This document shows positions 18,202-27,224 of a DNA stretch of 64,000 nt, piece by piece. Position 1 is the stretch's first letter; every line of letters begins with the position of its first letter. The position numbers and the translations under genes are program-made. This DNA is from Mesobaculum littorinae (lineage in GTDB: Bacteria; Pseudomonadota; Alphaproteobacteria; Rhodobacterales; Rhodobacteraceae): positions 248,001 to 312,000 of the forward strand of contig NZ_RQXX01000003.1 of assembly GCF_004011175.1 (NCBI RefSeq). The letters run 5' to 3'. The notes under the pieces were generated by a model. It was given only the letters and a program-made list of their open reading frames with translations. It had not been told where the DNA came from and did not search any database.

Positions 18202-19572
18202 TCAGCTCTGGCTGCGATACTCCCGGCGCGATGCTTCGTGGATTGGCCAGGGATGCGCAATGGCCCCGATCTCCATCTGGCGGTGCGGCTCGACCGCGGG
18301 CTTCGCGGTGCCCCCGTCCCTTTCGCCCCAGAGGATGGAGAACGCGCCGCCCATCTCGGCCACGTCTTCGTCGATCATGGCCAGAGAGATCCACGCCCGT
18401 TCATTCGCTGTATACACCGGGTAGGTCGAGATACCGACCATCCGGCCGTCCTTCAGCACCTGGTCATAGGGATGTGCGGCGTAGTGGCCCGCGGGCATCT
18501 CCATCAGCTTGGGCATCTCGCCCTCTTCCATGAGACCGGCAAAGATCTTCAGCACGTCGGCCTTGTCCCAGACCAGCGTCACCTTCTTGCGGTGCTTCTG
18601 CTTCGCCATCTTCTCCAGCGCGGCGCGGCCGATGAAGTCATGGTCGAATTTCACCACGCGGCCGTAATCCAGATCCCAGGGGGTCAGGTAGTAGTCCTCG
18701 ACATTCTCGGGCTGGAACGACCCGCCGGTCGATGCGACGCCTTCAAACCCCGAGGCGGGCAACCATTCCCGGTAGGCGCGCATGGCGTCGCCGGTATAGA
18801 TCGCCTGCAGGGGCGACGGGATCCACCCCGATTCCATCGCAACGGTGGAATAGGCGCGATGCCCGGCCTGCTTCAGCCCATGCGCCGCGCCTGCCTTCAG
18901 GATTGCCGCCTTCACCTTTTCGCCGTCCTCGAACGGGCCCCAAAGTTCCAGACCCTTGGCGCCGCCCATGCCGTGGGCCAGGGTGCGCGCCTTGCATCCG
19001 GCGATGGTGATCTCGCCCATGTTGAAGAACTTGGTGACAAGCGGACCGCCCTCGTTCACCGCCTCGAGGATTGCCATCGCGTTGGGGCCCTGCACCTCGT
19101 AGCGATACGTCTTGCGTGGGGCGTCGGGGTTGTCGAGGCTGCGCTGATCGCGCTCGACCTCGACGTCATAGCCGCCGGTTTCGGCGTGGAACTGCACCCA
19201 GTTCGGCACCACCGGGCGACCCACCAGATTGACCTCGTCATCTTCAAGCCCGAAGCAGATCACGTCGCCAATGACGTATCCGTCGTGATTGCAGCAGACG
19301 AACTGCTTGGCCTTGTTCCGGCCGAAGCCCGCAAAGCTGTTCACCCCCAGATCCGAAAGAAGTTTCATCGTGTCGGGACCGCGAACGTAGAGGTCGGTCA
19401 TGTGGAAGGACTGGTCGAACAGCACGGCGGTTTCGCGCCAGGCTCTCTGCTCTTCGATCCAGTTCGTGAACTCGGCGGGGATCGGGTAGACATATCGCCC
19501 CACGGTCGAGTTCTGCAGCATCTGCGAGATGTTGCCCGCGTCCTTGATCCGGTCTTCCAGCGACTGTGCCAT
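18202..19572 (-). CDS. GcvT-fold tetrahydrofolate-dependent aromatic O-demethylase, LigM/DesA-like (paralog 1)
   Basis: The 456-residue protein aligns along its length with LigM, the vanillate/3-O-methylgallate O-demethylase: WRETAVLFDQSFHMTDLYVRG, NKAKQFV, VGRPVVPNWVQFHAETGGYDV, YEVQGPNAMAIL, and ESGWIPSPLQAIYTGDAMRAYREWLPASGFEG. Such enzymes move an aryl methyl group to tetrahydrofolate. It is clearly paralogous to the gene at 28974 but more diverged from LigM, so it may prefer a different substrate (syringate or 3-O-methylgallate, for example). The ATG at 19572 follows GGGAGGA. Two GTATAC-like dyads lie upstream. DMSP demethylase DmdA is shorter (about 365) and less similar by eye. Confidence 0.8.
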   Translation of the reverse strand: MAQSLEDRIKDAGNISQMLQNSTVGRYVYPIPAEFTNWIEEQRAWRETAVLFDQSFHMTDLYVRGPDTMKLLSDLGVNSFAGFGRNKAKQFVCCNHDGYVIGDVICFGLEDDEVNLVGRPVVPNWVQFHAETGGYDVEVERDQRSLDNPDAPRKTYRYEVQGPNAMAILEAVNEGGPLVTKFFNMGEITIAGCKARTLAHGMGGAKGLELWGPFEDGEKVKAAILKAGAAHGLKQAGHRAYSTVAMESGWIPSPLQAIYTGDAMRAYREWLPASGFEGVASTGGSFQPENVEDYYLTPWDLDYGRVVKFDHDFIGRAALEKMAKQKHRKKVTLVWDKADVLKIFAGLMEEGEMPKLMEMPAGHYAAHPYDQVLKDGRMVGISTYPVYTANERAWISLAMIDEDVAEMGGAFSILWGERDGGTAKPAVEPHRQMEIGAIAHPWPIHEASRREYRSQS

Positions 19573-19593
19573 GTATCCTCCCATGCGCATAGT

Positions 19594-19654
19594 GTATGCA
19601 ATACGCAGATAGAATAGATCCAAGGCGCCAACATCAACCTCTATTGTATACGAT
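19594..19654. promoter_or_regulatory. Two degenerate GntR-type operators upstream of O-demethylase paralog 1
   Basis: GTATGCAATAC (19594-19604) has GTAT/ATAC arms around GCA and lies 22-32 bases before the start. ATTGTATACGAT (19643-19654) has a perfect GTATAC core and touches the gntR1 stop codon. Both resemble the ATGTATACAT sites found before metF and the second O-demethylase. Confidence 0.5.
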
Positions 19655-20403
19655 CAGTCCTGAACCAACGCAGCCCCGGGAAACGACACCTGCATCTCGT
19701 CGCGATGGGCCAGCAGGAACTCGATGTTGCGCCGGGGGTCCTGCGCATGCTCCCGCACCAGCGTTTCGGCACGTCCGCCCTGTCGCGCGCCGATCGCCTC
19801 GACGATGGCGTGATGCTGGGTCTGTGCATGCATGAGCGAGATGAAGAACCGCTCGCGCGTCAGGTGGTTCGGCACGAAGGCCGAGGGCGAGGCGAAGGGG
19901 ATCACCGTCGTCCGCGCGATCTCGCCCCGGAAGATGTCCGAGCGTGACAGGTCGGCCAGCAACCCGTGAAACTCGGAATTGAGCGCGGCGAAGGTTTCGA
20001 TCCGCACCTCCTGATCCTCCGCACCGTCGTGTAGGCCGCCGTCCAAGACGGTGTCCATGCGGGCAATAAGATCGGTCAGCTGCGCCATCTCCTCGGGGTC
20101 GAGCCCGCGTTCGGCGGCGTGGCGGGCGGCGGCGCCCTCCAGCAGACCGCGCAGTTCTATCGCGTCGCGGACCATGGGCATGGTGAACTTGCGCACCCGG
20201 AACCCGCTGCGGGCGCGCTCCAGCAGACCCTCTTCGACCAGCCGCGACATGGCTTCGCGGATCGGGGTGCGGGAGATCCGGATCTCCTCGGCCAGGGTCA
20301 TCTCGACCAGCCGTTGACCACCTTTCAGCGCGCCCGACAGGATGCGCTGGCGCAGCGCGAATTGCGCGCGCATGGCCTGGGTGTGACCGCGTGGTTCCTC
20401 CAT
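19654..20403 (-). CDS. GntR-family regulator, FadR subfamily (gntR1)
   Basis: The 249-residue regulator has an N-terminal winged helix (ALRQRILSGALKGGQRLVEMTLAEEIRISRTPIREAMSRLVEEGLLE) and an FCD effector domain with metal-site-like residues (LNSEFHGLLADLSRS and HAQTQHHAIVEAI). FCD regulators of catabolic loci usually act as repressors released by a pathway acid. It closes the long TRAP/ring-cleavage gene run and resembles GntR2 at 30490, including the tail ending in GLALIVD/GAALVQD. The start follows AAGGAGG. Confidence 0.88.
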   Translation of the reverse strand: MEEPRGHTQAMRAQFALRQRILSGALKGGQRLVEMTLAEEIRISRTPIREAMSRLVEEGLLERARSGFRVRKFTMPMVRDAIELRGLLEGAAARHAAERGLDPEEMAQLTDLIARMDTVLDGGLHDGAEDQEVRIETFAALNSEFHGLLADLSRSDIFRGEIARTTVIPFASPSAFVPNHLTRERFFISLMHAQTQHHAIVEAIGARQGGRAETLVREHAQDPRRNIEFLLAHRDEMQVSFPGAALVQD

Positions 20404-20545
20404 GGGGCCTCCTTAGCCGAACCGTCCGGCAGCATGCCGCGCCAGTGCGCGAAGGGCAAATCGTGACGTTGCGCCCCTGCTTGCCCGGCCTCTGCCCGCT
20501 CAGGCGTCTGCCCGATCAGCTCCGGTCCGCTCAGCCCCCGCCCGA

Positions 20546-21412
20546 TCAGTCCTTGCGGCGGGCGTTTAGCACGGCGCGGATACCGGCACGCAGGTTGTCG
20601 CGGTCGGGCGGGGCAGCATCGGCGGCGCCCATGGCGTCCTGCACCGCCGCGATTTCCGAGGCCAGCGCGCCGTTCAGGCCCAGTTCGGACACGGTCGCGG
20701 CGCTTTCGCGCATTTCGGCCGCGCGGCGCGCCCCATGGCGGAGCGTCCGCTCGAATTCGTAGGCAGCGAAGTCCGGCCAGCCCAGCCCGGGAAAGCTGTC
20801 GGAGATCGAGGCATGGATTTCGTCGAAACAGCCCGAGGCCTCGGCCGCGAGAAGGCATTCGACGGTGATCGCCTCAAGCCCCTTCACGAAGAGCGACCGG
20901 CACATCTTGATCGCCGTCGCCTGCCCCACATCGTCGCCCGCCTTGCGCCACGCGAAATCAAGCCGGTCGAGCTGGTCGCCGATGCCGTCCAGCGGTCCGG
21001 CGCACAACACCGGCGTGCGGTGGCCGCGCGGATGCACCGGCGCCATGACGGCCATGTCGAGATACCGCGCGCCCCGGCCCGTCACCAGATCCGCGCTGTC
21101 ACGCTTGCGGCCCGGTGAGACCGAGTTGATGTCGACCACCACCTGCCCCTGCCGCAGGTGCGGCGTCATCGAGGTCAGCGCCTCGAGGCTCTGGTCGGCG
21201 GTCACGGCCGAGATCAGCCAGTCCGCCGCGCCCAGCCCCGCGGGGTCGGTCAGCCCGACCCCGTCAGCTTCGATCGCCCGCGACATTTCCGAGGCGCCCT
21301 GCCGGTGCAGCGCGATGTCCCAGGCGAGGAAGTCGAGCCCCGGATCATGTTCGGCCAGGGTCGCGCGAAAGGCCCGCGCCGCTTCGCCATAGCCGAGAAA
21401 TCCGATCTTCAT
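20546..21412 (-). CDS. NAD(P)-binding oxidoreductase with DUF1932-like C-terminus
   Basis: The 288-residue protein starts with a Rossmann motif (MKIGFLGYGEAARAF) of the 6-phosphogluconate/3-hydroxyisobutyrate dehydrogenase type. It has DINSVSPGRKRDSADLV in the substrate region and ATAIKMCRSLFVKGLEAITVECL, where the Lys in IKM is the usual catalytic position. The C-terminal part matches DUF1932-type proteins. In this pathway it could oxidise or reduce a hydroxy- or oxo-acid intermediate, but no specific step is missing, so its role is open. It lies 17 bases after purU. Confidence 0.75.
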   Translation of the reverse strand: MKIGFLGYGEAARAFRATLAEHDPGLDFLAWDIALHRQGASEMSRAIEADGVGLTDPAGLGAADWLISAVTADQSLEALTSMTPHLRQGQVVVDINSVSPGRKRDSADLVTGRGARYLDMAVMAPVHPRGHRTPVLCAGPLDGIGDQLDRLDFAWRKAGDDVGQATAIKMCRSLFVKGLEAITVECLLAAEASGCFDEIHASISDSFPGLGWPDFAAYEFERTLRHGARRAAEMRESAATVSELGLNGALASEIAAVQDAMGAADAAPPDRDNLRAGIRAVLNARRKD

Positions 21413-21429
21413 GGGGCTCGCTCCTTGTC

Positions 21430-22278
21430 TTACTTCGAAAAGACCACGGTCTTGGACCCGTTCAGCAGCACGCGGTCCTCCAGGTGCCAGCGGACGGCAC
21501 GGGCCAGGACGCGGCGTTCGATGTCGCGGCCCTTGCGCACCAGATCGTCGGGCGTGTCGGCGTGGCTGACCTGCTCGACGTCCTGATAGATGATCGGGCC
21601 TTCGTCCAGATCGCCGGTGACGTAGTGCGAGGTCGCACCGATCATCTTCACGCCCCGCTCAAACGCCTGGTGATAGGGCTTGGCGCCCTTGAACCCGGGC
21701 AGGAACGAGTGGTGGATGTTGATGCAGCGGCCCGACAGGTAGGCCGAGAAATCATCCGACAGAATCTGCATGTAGCGGGCCAGCACCACCAGTTCGGCGC
21801 CAGTCTCCTCGATCACGTTCTTGATCTGGGCCTCCTGCTGGGCCTTCGTGTCCTTGGTGATCGGGAAATGGTAGTAGGGCAGGCCCTCGTGCAGGGTCAG
21901 GTTCAGCACGTCCGAGGGGTGGTTCGACACGACGCCCACGCATTCCATGTTCAGCTCACCCAGGCGCATCCGGTACAGCAGGTCGCCCAGGCAGTGGTCG
22001 AACTTCGACACCAGCAGCAGCACCTTGCGCTTCTGCGCGGCGTCGTTGAGCGTCCATTCAAAGCCGAACTCGTCTGCCAGCCCCTCGAACGCGCTGCGGA
22101 ACACCGCGATGTCGCCGTCCAGCGCAAAGGCCACCCGCATGAAGAAGCTGCCGGTGACGGGGTCGTCGAACTGCGCGGCCTCGGTGATGTTGCCGCCGGC
22201 CTCGGCCAGTCGGCCAGTGACGGCGGCCACGATGCCGGGGCGGTTCGTGCAGCTCAGGGTGAGAATCCAGTTGCTCAT
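21430..22278 (-). CDS. purU: Formyltetrahydrofolate deformylase
   Basis: PurU hydrolyses 10-formyl-THF to formate and THF. The 282-residue protein has the N-terminal ACT domain ([28 protein letters not shown]) and the formyltransferase-like domain with the active-site run [16 protein letters not shown] and [12 protein letters not shown]. In this cluster it would recover free THF after methyl groups stripped from aromatics have been oxidised to the formyl level. SYK-6 uses formate-THF ligase (LigH) for a comparable purpose. It sits eight bases from galD in the same run of genes. Confidence 0.93.
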   Translation of the reverse strand: MSNWILTLSCTNRPGIVAAVTGRLAEAGGNITEAAQFDDPVTGSFFMRVAFALDGDIAVFRSAFEGLADEFGFEWTLNDAAQKRKVLLLVSKFDHCLGDLLYRMRLGELNMECVGVVSNHPSDVLNLTLHEGLPYYHFPITKDTKAQQEAQIKNVIEETGAELVVLARYMQILSDDFSAYLSGRCINIHHSFLPGFKGAKPYHQAFERGVKMIGATSHYVTGDLDEGPIIYQDVEQVSHADTPDDLVRKGRDIERRVLARAVRWHLEDRVLLNGSKTVVFSK

Positions 22279-22285
22279 GATCGTC

Positions 22286-23332
22286 CTACCTTGGGTAAAC
22301 TATTCCGTCGAAAAGCTTGCGGGCGGTGCGCAGGATGGCGGTGCGAAGGATTTCCTCGCCCTCCATCGTGGCGATTACGGTGGTTTCGCCGCTGGGATGC
22401 TCGATCGAAAGCGTCCGTTCGGCGCCCTCGGGCGTCTCGGCCAGGCCTGCGGCGGGCCCGTCGCGCAGAAGACAGGCGGTCGCGACGCTGACCGCGCCCA
22501 GAACCCCGATCGAGGAATGGCAGCGATGCGGGATAAAGGTGCGCGTGGCGATGGCACCGCCGTCGCGCGGGGCGGCGACCATGGTCATCTTCGGCACCGA
22601 CTTTTCCGACACGTCGCCGAGGTTCATCATCGGGCCCGCCTGGGCGCGGATCGCTTCGAGCCGGGCCCGCAGGTCCGTGTTCGCCTCAAGCTCGGCGGGC
22701 GGCTCGTAGCCCGTAACGCCAAGATCCGCGGCCCGCATGACCACGCAGGGCATGCCGTTGTCGATCAGGGTGCAGGCCACGCCGTCGATCTCGTCCACCG
22801 CGTTTCCGGTGGGCAGCAACGCGCCGCAGCTGGATCCGGCGGTGTCCTCGAAGGCGATGGGGATCGGTGCCGCGCCGCCCGGCACGCCGTCGATGCGCGC
22901 CTCGCCCGTGTACCTGACCACCCCATCCGGGGTTTCGACCGTGGCAATGGCGATCTGCCCGGTGTTCTCCATGTAGATCGTGACGTCCGTCGTCACGCCG
23001 CGCGGCTCGACCAGCCCGCGTTCCAGCGCGAAGGGGCCGACCCCGGCAAGGATGTTGCCGCAGTTCTGGCTGTCGGTGACGATGGGTTCGTCGACGAAGA
23101 CCTGAAGGAACAGGTAGTCGACGTCCACGCCCTCGCGCTCGGACTTGCGCACGACAGCGACCTTCGAGGTCAGGGGATCGGCGCCGCCCATACCGTCGAT
23201 CTGGCGCGCATCGGGCGAACCCATCACGCCCAGCAGGAACGCATCGCGCGCCTCGGGCAGGTCTTCGGCAAGGAAATACCCGCCCTTCGAGGTCCCCCCG
23301 CGCATCCACATGCAGCGCACGCCATCTGGCAT
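22286..23332 (-). CDS. galD: 4-oxalomesaconate tautomerase (PrpF family)
   Basis: GalD (LigU-like) converts the oxalomesaconate formed by ring cleavage of gallate to the form used by the hydratase. The 348-residue protein begins with the PrpF-family signature [19 protein letters not shown] and contains [29 protein letters not shown] and the [18 protein letters not shown] region. PrpF relatives also isomerise methylaconitate, but the neighbouring galB and ligK genes fix the gallate-pathway assignment. GGGAGG precedes the ATG. A very stable hairpin lies between this gene and ligK. Confidence 0.87.
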   Translation of the reverse strand: MPDGVRCMWMRGGTSKGGYFLAEDLPEARDAFLLGVMGSPDARQIDGMGGADPLTSKVAVVRKSEREGVDVDYLFLQVFVDEPIVTDSQNCGNILAGVGPFALERGLVEPRGVTTDVTIYMENTGQIAIATVETPDGVVRYTGEARIDGVPGGAAPIPIAFEDTAGSSCGALLPTGNAVDEIDGVACTLIDNGMPCVVMRAADLGVTGYEPPAELEANTDLRARLEAIRAQAGPMMNLGDVSEKSVPKMTMVAAPRDGGAIATRTFIPHRCHSSIGVLGAVSVATACLLRDGPAAGLAETPEGAERTLSIEHPSGETTVIATMEGEEILRTAILRTARKLFDGIVYPR

Positions 23333-23370
23333 GTGCCCCCCTCCCTCATCTTTGGTCCGTCGATATCCCT

Positions 23371-23397
23371 AAGGGCCCGGGGGGATGCCCCCCGGGC
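23371..23397. terminator. Very stable intercistronic hairpin between ligK and galD
   Basis: A perfect 12-base stem (GGGCCCGGGGGG paired with CCCCCCGGGCCC) encloses a three-base loop. It lies between two co-directional genes, 16 bases after the ligK stop and 38 bases before the galD start. With no U run it may lower downstream expression or protect the upstream mRNA segment. Confidence 0.6.
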
Positions 23398-23412
23398 CCG
23401 GTCCGGGCCGTC

Positions 23413-24087
23413 TCAGACGTATTTCAGGCCCTTCTCGGCCAGCCGGTCGCGCATCCCGTAGATGTCGAGCCCCAGTTCGCCCGAGGCGAGCCGCTGGCGC
23501 TTCTCCTCCTCCTTGGCGATCCGCGCCTCGGCCTTTTCCAGCACGCCCCACGCCTCTTCCCGCGCGACGACGCAGACGCCATCGTCATCGGCGACGATGA
23601 TGTCGCCCGGGCGCAGGTAGGCGCCGGCACAGACGATGGGCACGTTCACCGACCCCACCGTCTCTTTCACCGTGCCCTGCGCATGGACGGACTTCGACCA
23701 GACGGGAAAGCCCATCTTGGTCAGGTCGGCCACGTCGCGCACACCCGCGTCGATCACCAGCCCCTGACAGCCGCGTGCCTTGGCCGAGGTTGCCAGCAGG
23801 TCGCCGAAATACCCGTCGTCGCAGGGCGAGGTCGGCGCGAGGACGAGGATATCGCCCTCCTGCAACTGCTCGATCGCGACGTGCAGCATCCAGTTGTCGC
23901 CCGGCGGGGCGCTGATCGTCACAGCCGAGGCCCCGACCGCGGCGCCGGGATAGATCGGCGACATCCCGGGGGCCATCAGCCCCTTGCGGCCCTGCGCCTC
24001 GTGCACCGTGGCGACGCCGCAGGCCCCGAGACGGCGGATGATATCGGGCTCGGCCCGTTCGATGTTCTGAACCACGACCCCGGACAT
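23413..24087 (-). CDS. ligK: 4-carboxy-4-hydroxy-2-oxoadipate aldolase (RraA family, LigK/GalC)
   Basis: This class II aldolase splits 4-carboxy-4-hydroxy-2-oxoadipate to pyruvate and oxaloacetate, the last step of the gallate and protocatechuate 4,5-cleavage routes. The 224-residue sequence shows [37 protein letters not shown], the metal/substrate site [28 protein letters not shown] and the C-terminal [15 protein letters not shown]. These match LigK-type rather than RraA ribonuclease inhibitors. Its start overlaps the galB stop by one base (TGATG). Confidence 0.92.
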   Translation of the reverse strand: MSGVVVQNIERAEPDIIRRLGACGVATVHEAQGRKGLMAPGMSPIYPGAAVGASAVTISAPPGDNWMLHVAIEQLQEGDILVLAPTSPCDDGYFGDLLATSAKARGCQGLVIDAGVRDVADLTKMGFPVWSKSVHAQGTVKETVGSVNVPIVCAGAYLRPGDIIVADDDGVCVVAREEAWGVLEKAEARIAKEEEKRQRLASGELGLDIYGMRDRLAEKGLKYV

Positions 24088-24815
24088 CAGAGTTCGTCCA
24101 CGGTGCGGGGGAAGACCGACTGGAAGCCTTCGGCGTGAGTCGCCGCGCGTCCGCCCGACTGCCCGCCCGAGTTCCGGCGGAAGTGGTTGGCACGGTTCTG
24201 GGCCACGTTCTCATAGTAGTGCCACAGGTGCTCCTGCCCCTGCATGCACTGGATCGCGGCCCATTTCTTGTCCCACACCTCCGAGATGTCGAGAAAGACG
24301 TCGGGCTTCCACTCCATCTGCTCGGTCTGGTGCGGCTCGAACAGGTAGAGCTGCGGCGCGCCCAGCACCTTTTCGCCCGGGTTGTGGCCCCAGGCCTGCG
24401 CCACCATCCGTGCGGTCAGCGCAAAGTCGGTCGTGCGCATGTGGTCGGTGTTGTAGGGGTCCCATTTCGAGTGGGACATCATGAAGCTGGGCTGCACGGC
24501 GCGGATCACGTCGACCATGCGGTCCACCGTCTCGCGTCCCAGATCCAGCGGGTAGTCGCCCACGTCGAAGAACTGGATGTCGTGGACGTCCAGCGCGGCA
24601 GCGGCATTCTCGGCCTCTTTCCGGCGCTCGGTCTTAACGGTGTCCAGCGTCATGCCGTCCTGTTTCCACAGCTTGGCGCTTTCCCCGCGCTCGCCGTAGG
24701 ACAGGCAGACGACGGTGACGTCGTAGCCCTTTTTCTGATGCAGCGCGATGGCGCCGCCGCAGCGCCAGACGAAGTCCGCCGAATGCGCCGAAATCACGAG
24801 TGCTGTCTTGGACAT
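24087..24815 (-). CDS. galB: 4-oxalomesaconate hydratase (PIG-L/LmbE-type, GalB)
   Basis: GalB is a zinc-dependent hydratase, related to LmbE deacetylases, that hydrates 4-oxalomesaconate to 4-carboxy-4-hydroxy-2-oxoadipate. The 242-residue protein has the N-terminal metal motif [13 protein letters not shown] (His and Asp ligands), [10 protein letters not shown], and [17 protein letters not shown] with the third ligand. The C-terminal [17 protein letters not shown] region is typical of this subgroup. Directly followed by the ligK aldolase, as the pathway order predicts. Confidence 0.88.
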   Translation of the reverse strand: MSKTALVISAHSADFVWRCGGAIALHQKKGYDVTVVCLSYGERGESAKLWKQDGMTLDTVKTERRKEAENAAAALDVHDIQFFDVGDYPLDLGRETVDRMVDVIRAVQPSFMMSHSKWDPYNTDHMRTTDFALTARMVAQAWGHNPGEKVLGAPQLYLFEPHQTEQMEWKPDVFLDISEVWDKKWAAIQCMQGQEHLWHYYENVAQNRANHFRRNSGGQSGGRAATHAEGFQSVFPRTVDEL

Positions 24816-24884
24816 TCAATCCTCCATCGGTGCGGGCGCGCCCCTCGGGGGGGGATGCGGCCCGCTCTTGGCCCCTTCGGAACC

Positions 24885-25871
24885 TTATTCTTCGGCCTTG
24901 TTGGTCGCGCCCTCGATCGGGGGCGTGCCGTGGGTGTGGAAGGTCGAAATCGTCTTCAGCCCCCAAGCCTGGCCCTTGGCGCGGTCGGCCTCGGTCCAGA
25001 CGACGGGCTCCCACGTGGGGTCGAGGATCAGGCGCGCGCCGGCATTGGCCAGCTCGATCCGGTTGCCCGCGGGCTCCCACGCATAAAGGAAGAAGGACCC
25101 CTGGATCGCGTGCTTGTGCGGGCCGGTCTCGATATAGACGCCGTTTTCCAAGTAGATGTCGGCGGCGCGAAGGATATCCTCGCGCGTGTCGGTGGCGTAG
25201 GTGACGTGGTGCAGCCGCCCCATGCCGCCGCCGCGTTCCTCGGAACAGACAAGATCGTAGGTCTTGTTGTTGCACGAGAACCAGCAGCCGCCCATGCGGC
25301 CGTTATCCAGCTGGATGTACTCGGTGCAGCGGATGCCGAGGCAGGTGTCGACGAAGCGTTTGAATTCGCGCACGTCCTCGCCCAGCAGGTTGACGTGATC
25401 GATGCGGCGCGGGCTGACGCCCTGCGCGTGGTACCGGCTGGACAGGTTCTTGAGCGCCGAGGCGTCTTCGGGCGGCGCCTGGTATTTCACCGTGTCCCAG
25501 TAAAGCTCGAACACGTGGCCGAAGGGGTCTTCGAACTGAAAGGCGCGGCCATGGCTGGGGTCGCCGTCAACCCAGCCCAGCACCTTGAAATCCGACGCCT
25601 CGATCGCCGCGACGCGCCGCTCCAGCGCCTCGGGCGACGCGACGCGATAGCCGATATGCCCGATGCCCGTGGTGTCGGACCTGGTCAACTTGAGCGAGCA
25701 GAACTCGTAATCCTCCCACGCGCGCAGGTAGGCGCTTCCGCCCTCCTCGGCCGAAACCTTCAGCCCGTAGACGCGGGTGAAGAAATCGAGGCTTTCGTCG
25801 TAGCGGTCGGTGAAGACCTCGACATGGCCCAGGTGGGCCAGGTCGGCGGTCGGCATGGTGGGATCTGACAT
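24885..25871 (-). CDS. Type I (VOC) extradiol ring-cleavage dioxygenase, catechol 2,3-dioxygenase-like
   Basis: The 328-residue protein has two VOC modules (HLGHVEVFTDRYDESLDFF and RIDHVNLLGEDVREFKRF). By manual alignment with XylE and homoprotocatechuate 2,3-dioxygenase, the metal triad is complete: His159, His222 and Glu273. The second-shell His254 and Tyr263 are also kept. The position of the catalytic His199/His200 appears to be Tyr205 (KTYDLVC against VHDTAL). It lies between the TRAP importer and galB, exactly where the ring-opening enzyme should be, yet known gallate and protocatechuate 4,5-dioxygenases are the unrelated LigB type. Likely substrate: gallate or a methylgallate (inference). 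GAGGAGG precedes the ATG. Confidence 0.78.
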   Translation of the reverse strand: MSDPTMPTADLAHLGHVEVFTDRYDESLDFFTRVYGLKVSAEEGGSAYLRAWEDYEFCSLKLTRSDTTGIGHIGYRVASPEALERRVAAIEASDFKVLGWVDGDPSHGRAFQFEDPFGHVFELYWDTVKYQAPPEDASALKNLSSRYHAQGVSPRRIDHVNLLGEDVREFKRFVDTCLGIRCTEYIQLDNGRMGGCWFSCNNKTYDLVCSEERGGGMGRLHHVTYATDTREDILRAADIYLENGVYIETGPHKHAIQGSFFLYAWEPAGNRIELANAGARLILDPTWEPVVWTEADRAKGQAWGLKTISTFHTHGTPPIEGATNKAEE

Positions 25872-25919
25872 CGGGTTCCTCCTCCCCCGAAGCCCGGACG
25901 AGGCTTCGGTCTTGTCACG

Positions 25920-27224
25920 TCATTGGATCATGGTGTTGGGCAGCACGGTCACGATTTGCGGGAACGCCACGAGCAGCGCGAGCGTCGCCATCATCGCCAG
26001 CCAGAACGGCAGCACCCCGCGGAAGATCGTGCCCAGCGGTACGTTCGGCGCCACGGATTTCACGATGAACACGTTCACCCCAACGGGCGGCGAGATAAGC
26101 CCCATCTCGAGCACCAGCACAACCAGCACGCCGAACCAGATCGGGTCGAGCCCCAGCGAGGTGATGACCGGAAAGAAGATCGGCATCGTCAGCACCAGCA
26201 TGGCGAAGCCTTCAAGAAAGCAGCCCAGCACCAGGTAGCACAGCAGGATCACGCAGAGGATCCCCACCGGCGGCAGCGACAGCGCGCCGAGGAATTCACC
26301 CACGGCCTGCGGAATGTGGCTGAGCGCGAGGAAGGGGTTGATCATGTGCGCGGCGATCAGGATCAGCATCACGGTCGCGGTGGTGATCACGGAATCCCGT
26401 GTCGCGTTCCACAGCGTGGCAAGAGTCATCTTGCCCATGAGCGCGCCGAAAAGGATCACGAGCCCCGCACCCACCGCAGCGGCCTCGACCGGCGAAAACA
26501 GGCCGGCATAGATCCCGCCGATGGTCAGCAGGATCACCACCAGGATCGGCGCGGCGCCAGCGATCGAGCGCAGCTTTTCGCGGAAGCTGGTGGTCGGACC
26601 GGCGGGCCCCATCTCGGGCTTCATCCAGCAGAGCAGCATGATCGTCAGGATGAACATCCCCAGCAGCAGAAGGCCCGGCAGCACGCCGGCAAGAAACAGC
26701 CGGCCGATGGATTGCTGCGTCAGGATCGCGTAGATCACGAAGCCCGTCGACGGCGGGATCAGGATGCCCAGCGTGCCGCCGGCGGCGACGCAGCCGGTCG
26801 ACAGCCGCGGATCGTAGTCGAAACGATCCATCTCGCGCAGCGACACCTTGCCCATCGTCAGGGCCGAGGCGACGGAGGAGCCCGAGAGCGCCGCGAAGCC
26901 GCCGCAGCCGATGACCGTGGCACTGGCCAGCCCGCCGCGGACGTTGCCGATGATGGCATAGGCAGCGTCGTAAAGCCGGCGGCTCATCCCCGTTTCGGTG
27001 GCGACGTTGCCCATCAGGATAAAGAGCGGCACGACAACCAGCTCGGCCGAGGAGGCGAGCGTGAAGCTCTCCGAGGCCATCAAGCTGGTGGCCGACGAAA
27101 ACCCGTTGAGATAGGCGATCCCGCAAAACCCCACGGCGAACATCGCCAGCGCCACGGGAATGCGCAGGACAAGAAGGACCAGCAGGATCACCATGCCGAT
27201 CCCGCCGACAGCCATCGAGCTCAT
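25920..27224 (-). CDS. dctM: TRAP transporter large permease (DctM)
   Basis: This 434-residue inner-membrane protein of about 12 helices is the sodium-coupled permease of a tripartite transporter. Family motifs include GCGGFAALSGSSVASALTMGKVS, GTLGILIPPSTGFVIYAILT, SPVEAAAVGAG and the C-terminal EMGLISPPVGVNVFIVKS. The ATG at 27224 overlaps the dctQ stop. With the dctP and dctQ genes it should import an aromatic acid used by the downstream enzymes; a solute cannot be deduced from sequence. Confidence 0.94.
   Translation of the reverse strand: MSSMAVGGIGMVILLVLLVLRIPVALAMFAVGFCGIAYLNGFSSATSLMASESFTLASSAELVVVPLFILMGNVATETGMSRRLYDAAYAIIGNVRGGLASATVIGCGGFAALSGSSVASALTMGKVSLREMDRFDYDPRLSTGCVAAGGTLGILIPPSTGFVIYAILTQQSIGRLFLAGVLPGLLLLGMFILTIMLLCWMKPEMGPAGPTTSFREKLRSIAGAAPILVVILLTIGGIYAGLFSPVEAAAVGAGLVILFGALMGKMTLATLWNATRDSVITTATVMLILIAAHMINPFLALSHIPQAVGEFLGALSLPPVGILCVILLCYLVLGCFLEGFAMLVLTMPIFFPVITSLGLDPIWFGVLVVLVLEMGLISPPVGVNVFIVKSVAPNVPLGTIFRGVLPFWLAMMATLALLVAFPQIVTVLPNTMIQ

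Noticed and set aside
18410-18418. TGTATACAC inside O-demethylase 1 as another GntR operator
   Set aside because: It lies deep in the coding region and simply encodes Val-Tyr-Thr in a conserved segment; position does not suit a promoter site.
18202-19572. Assignment as DMSP demethylase DmdA or glycine-cleavage GcvT
   Set aside because: The protein is about 90 residues longer than these and shares the block order of LigM; the gallate-pathway neighbours also favour an aromatic O-demethylase.
16591-19617. Plus-strand open frame of about 1000 codons across metF and O-demethylase 1
   Set aside because: It crosses the ends of three real genes on the other strand and has no recognisable content.
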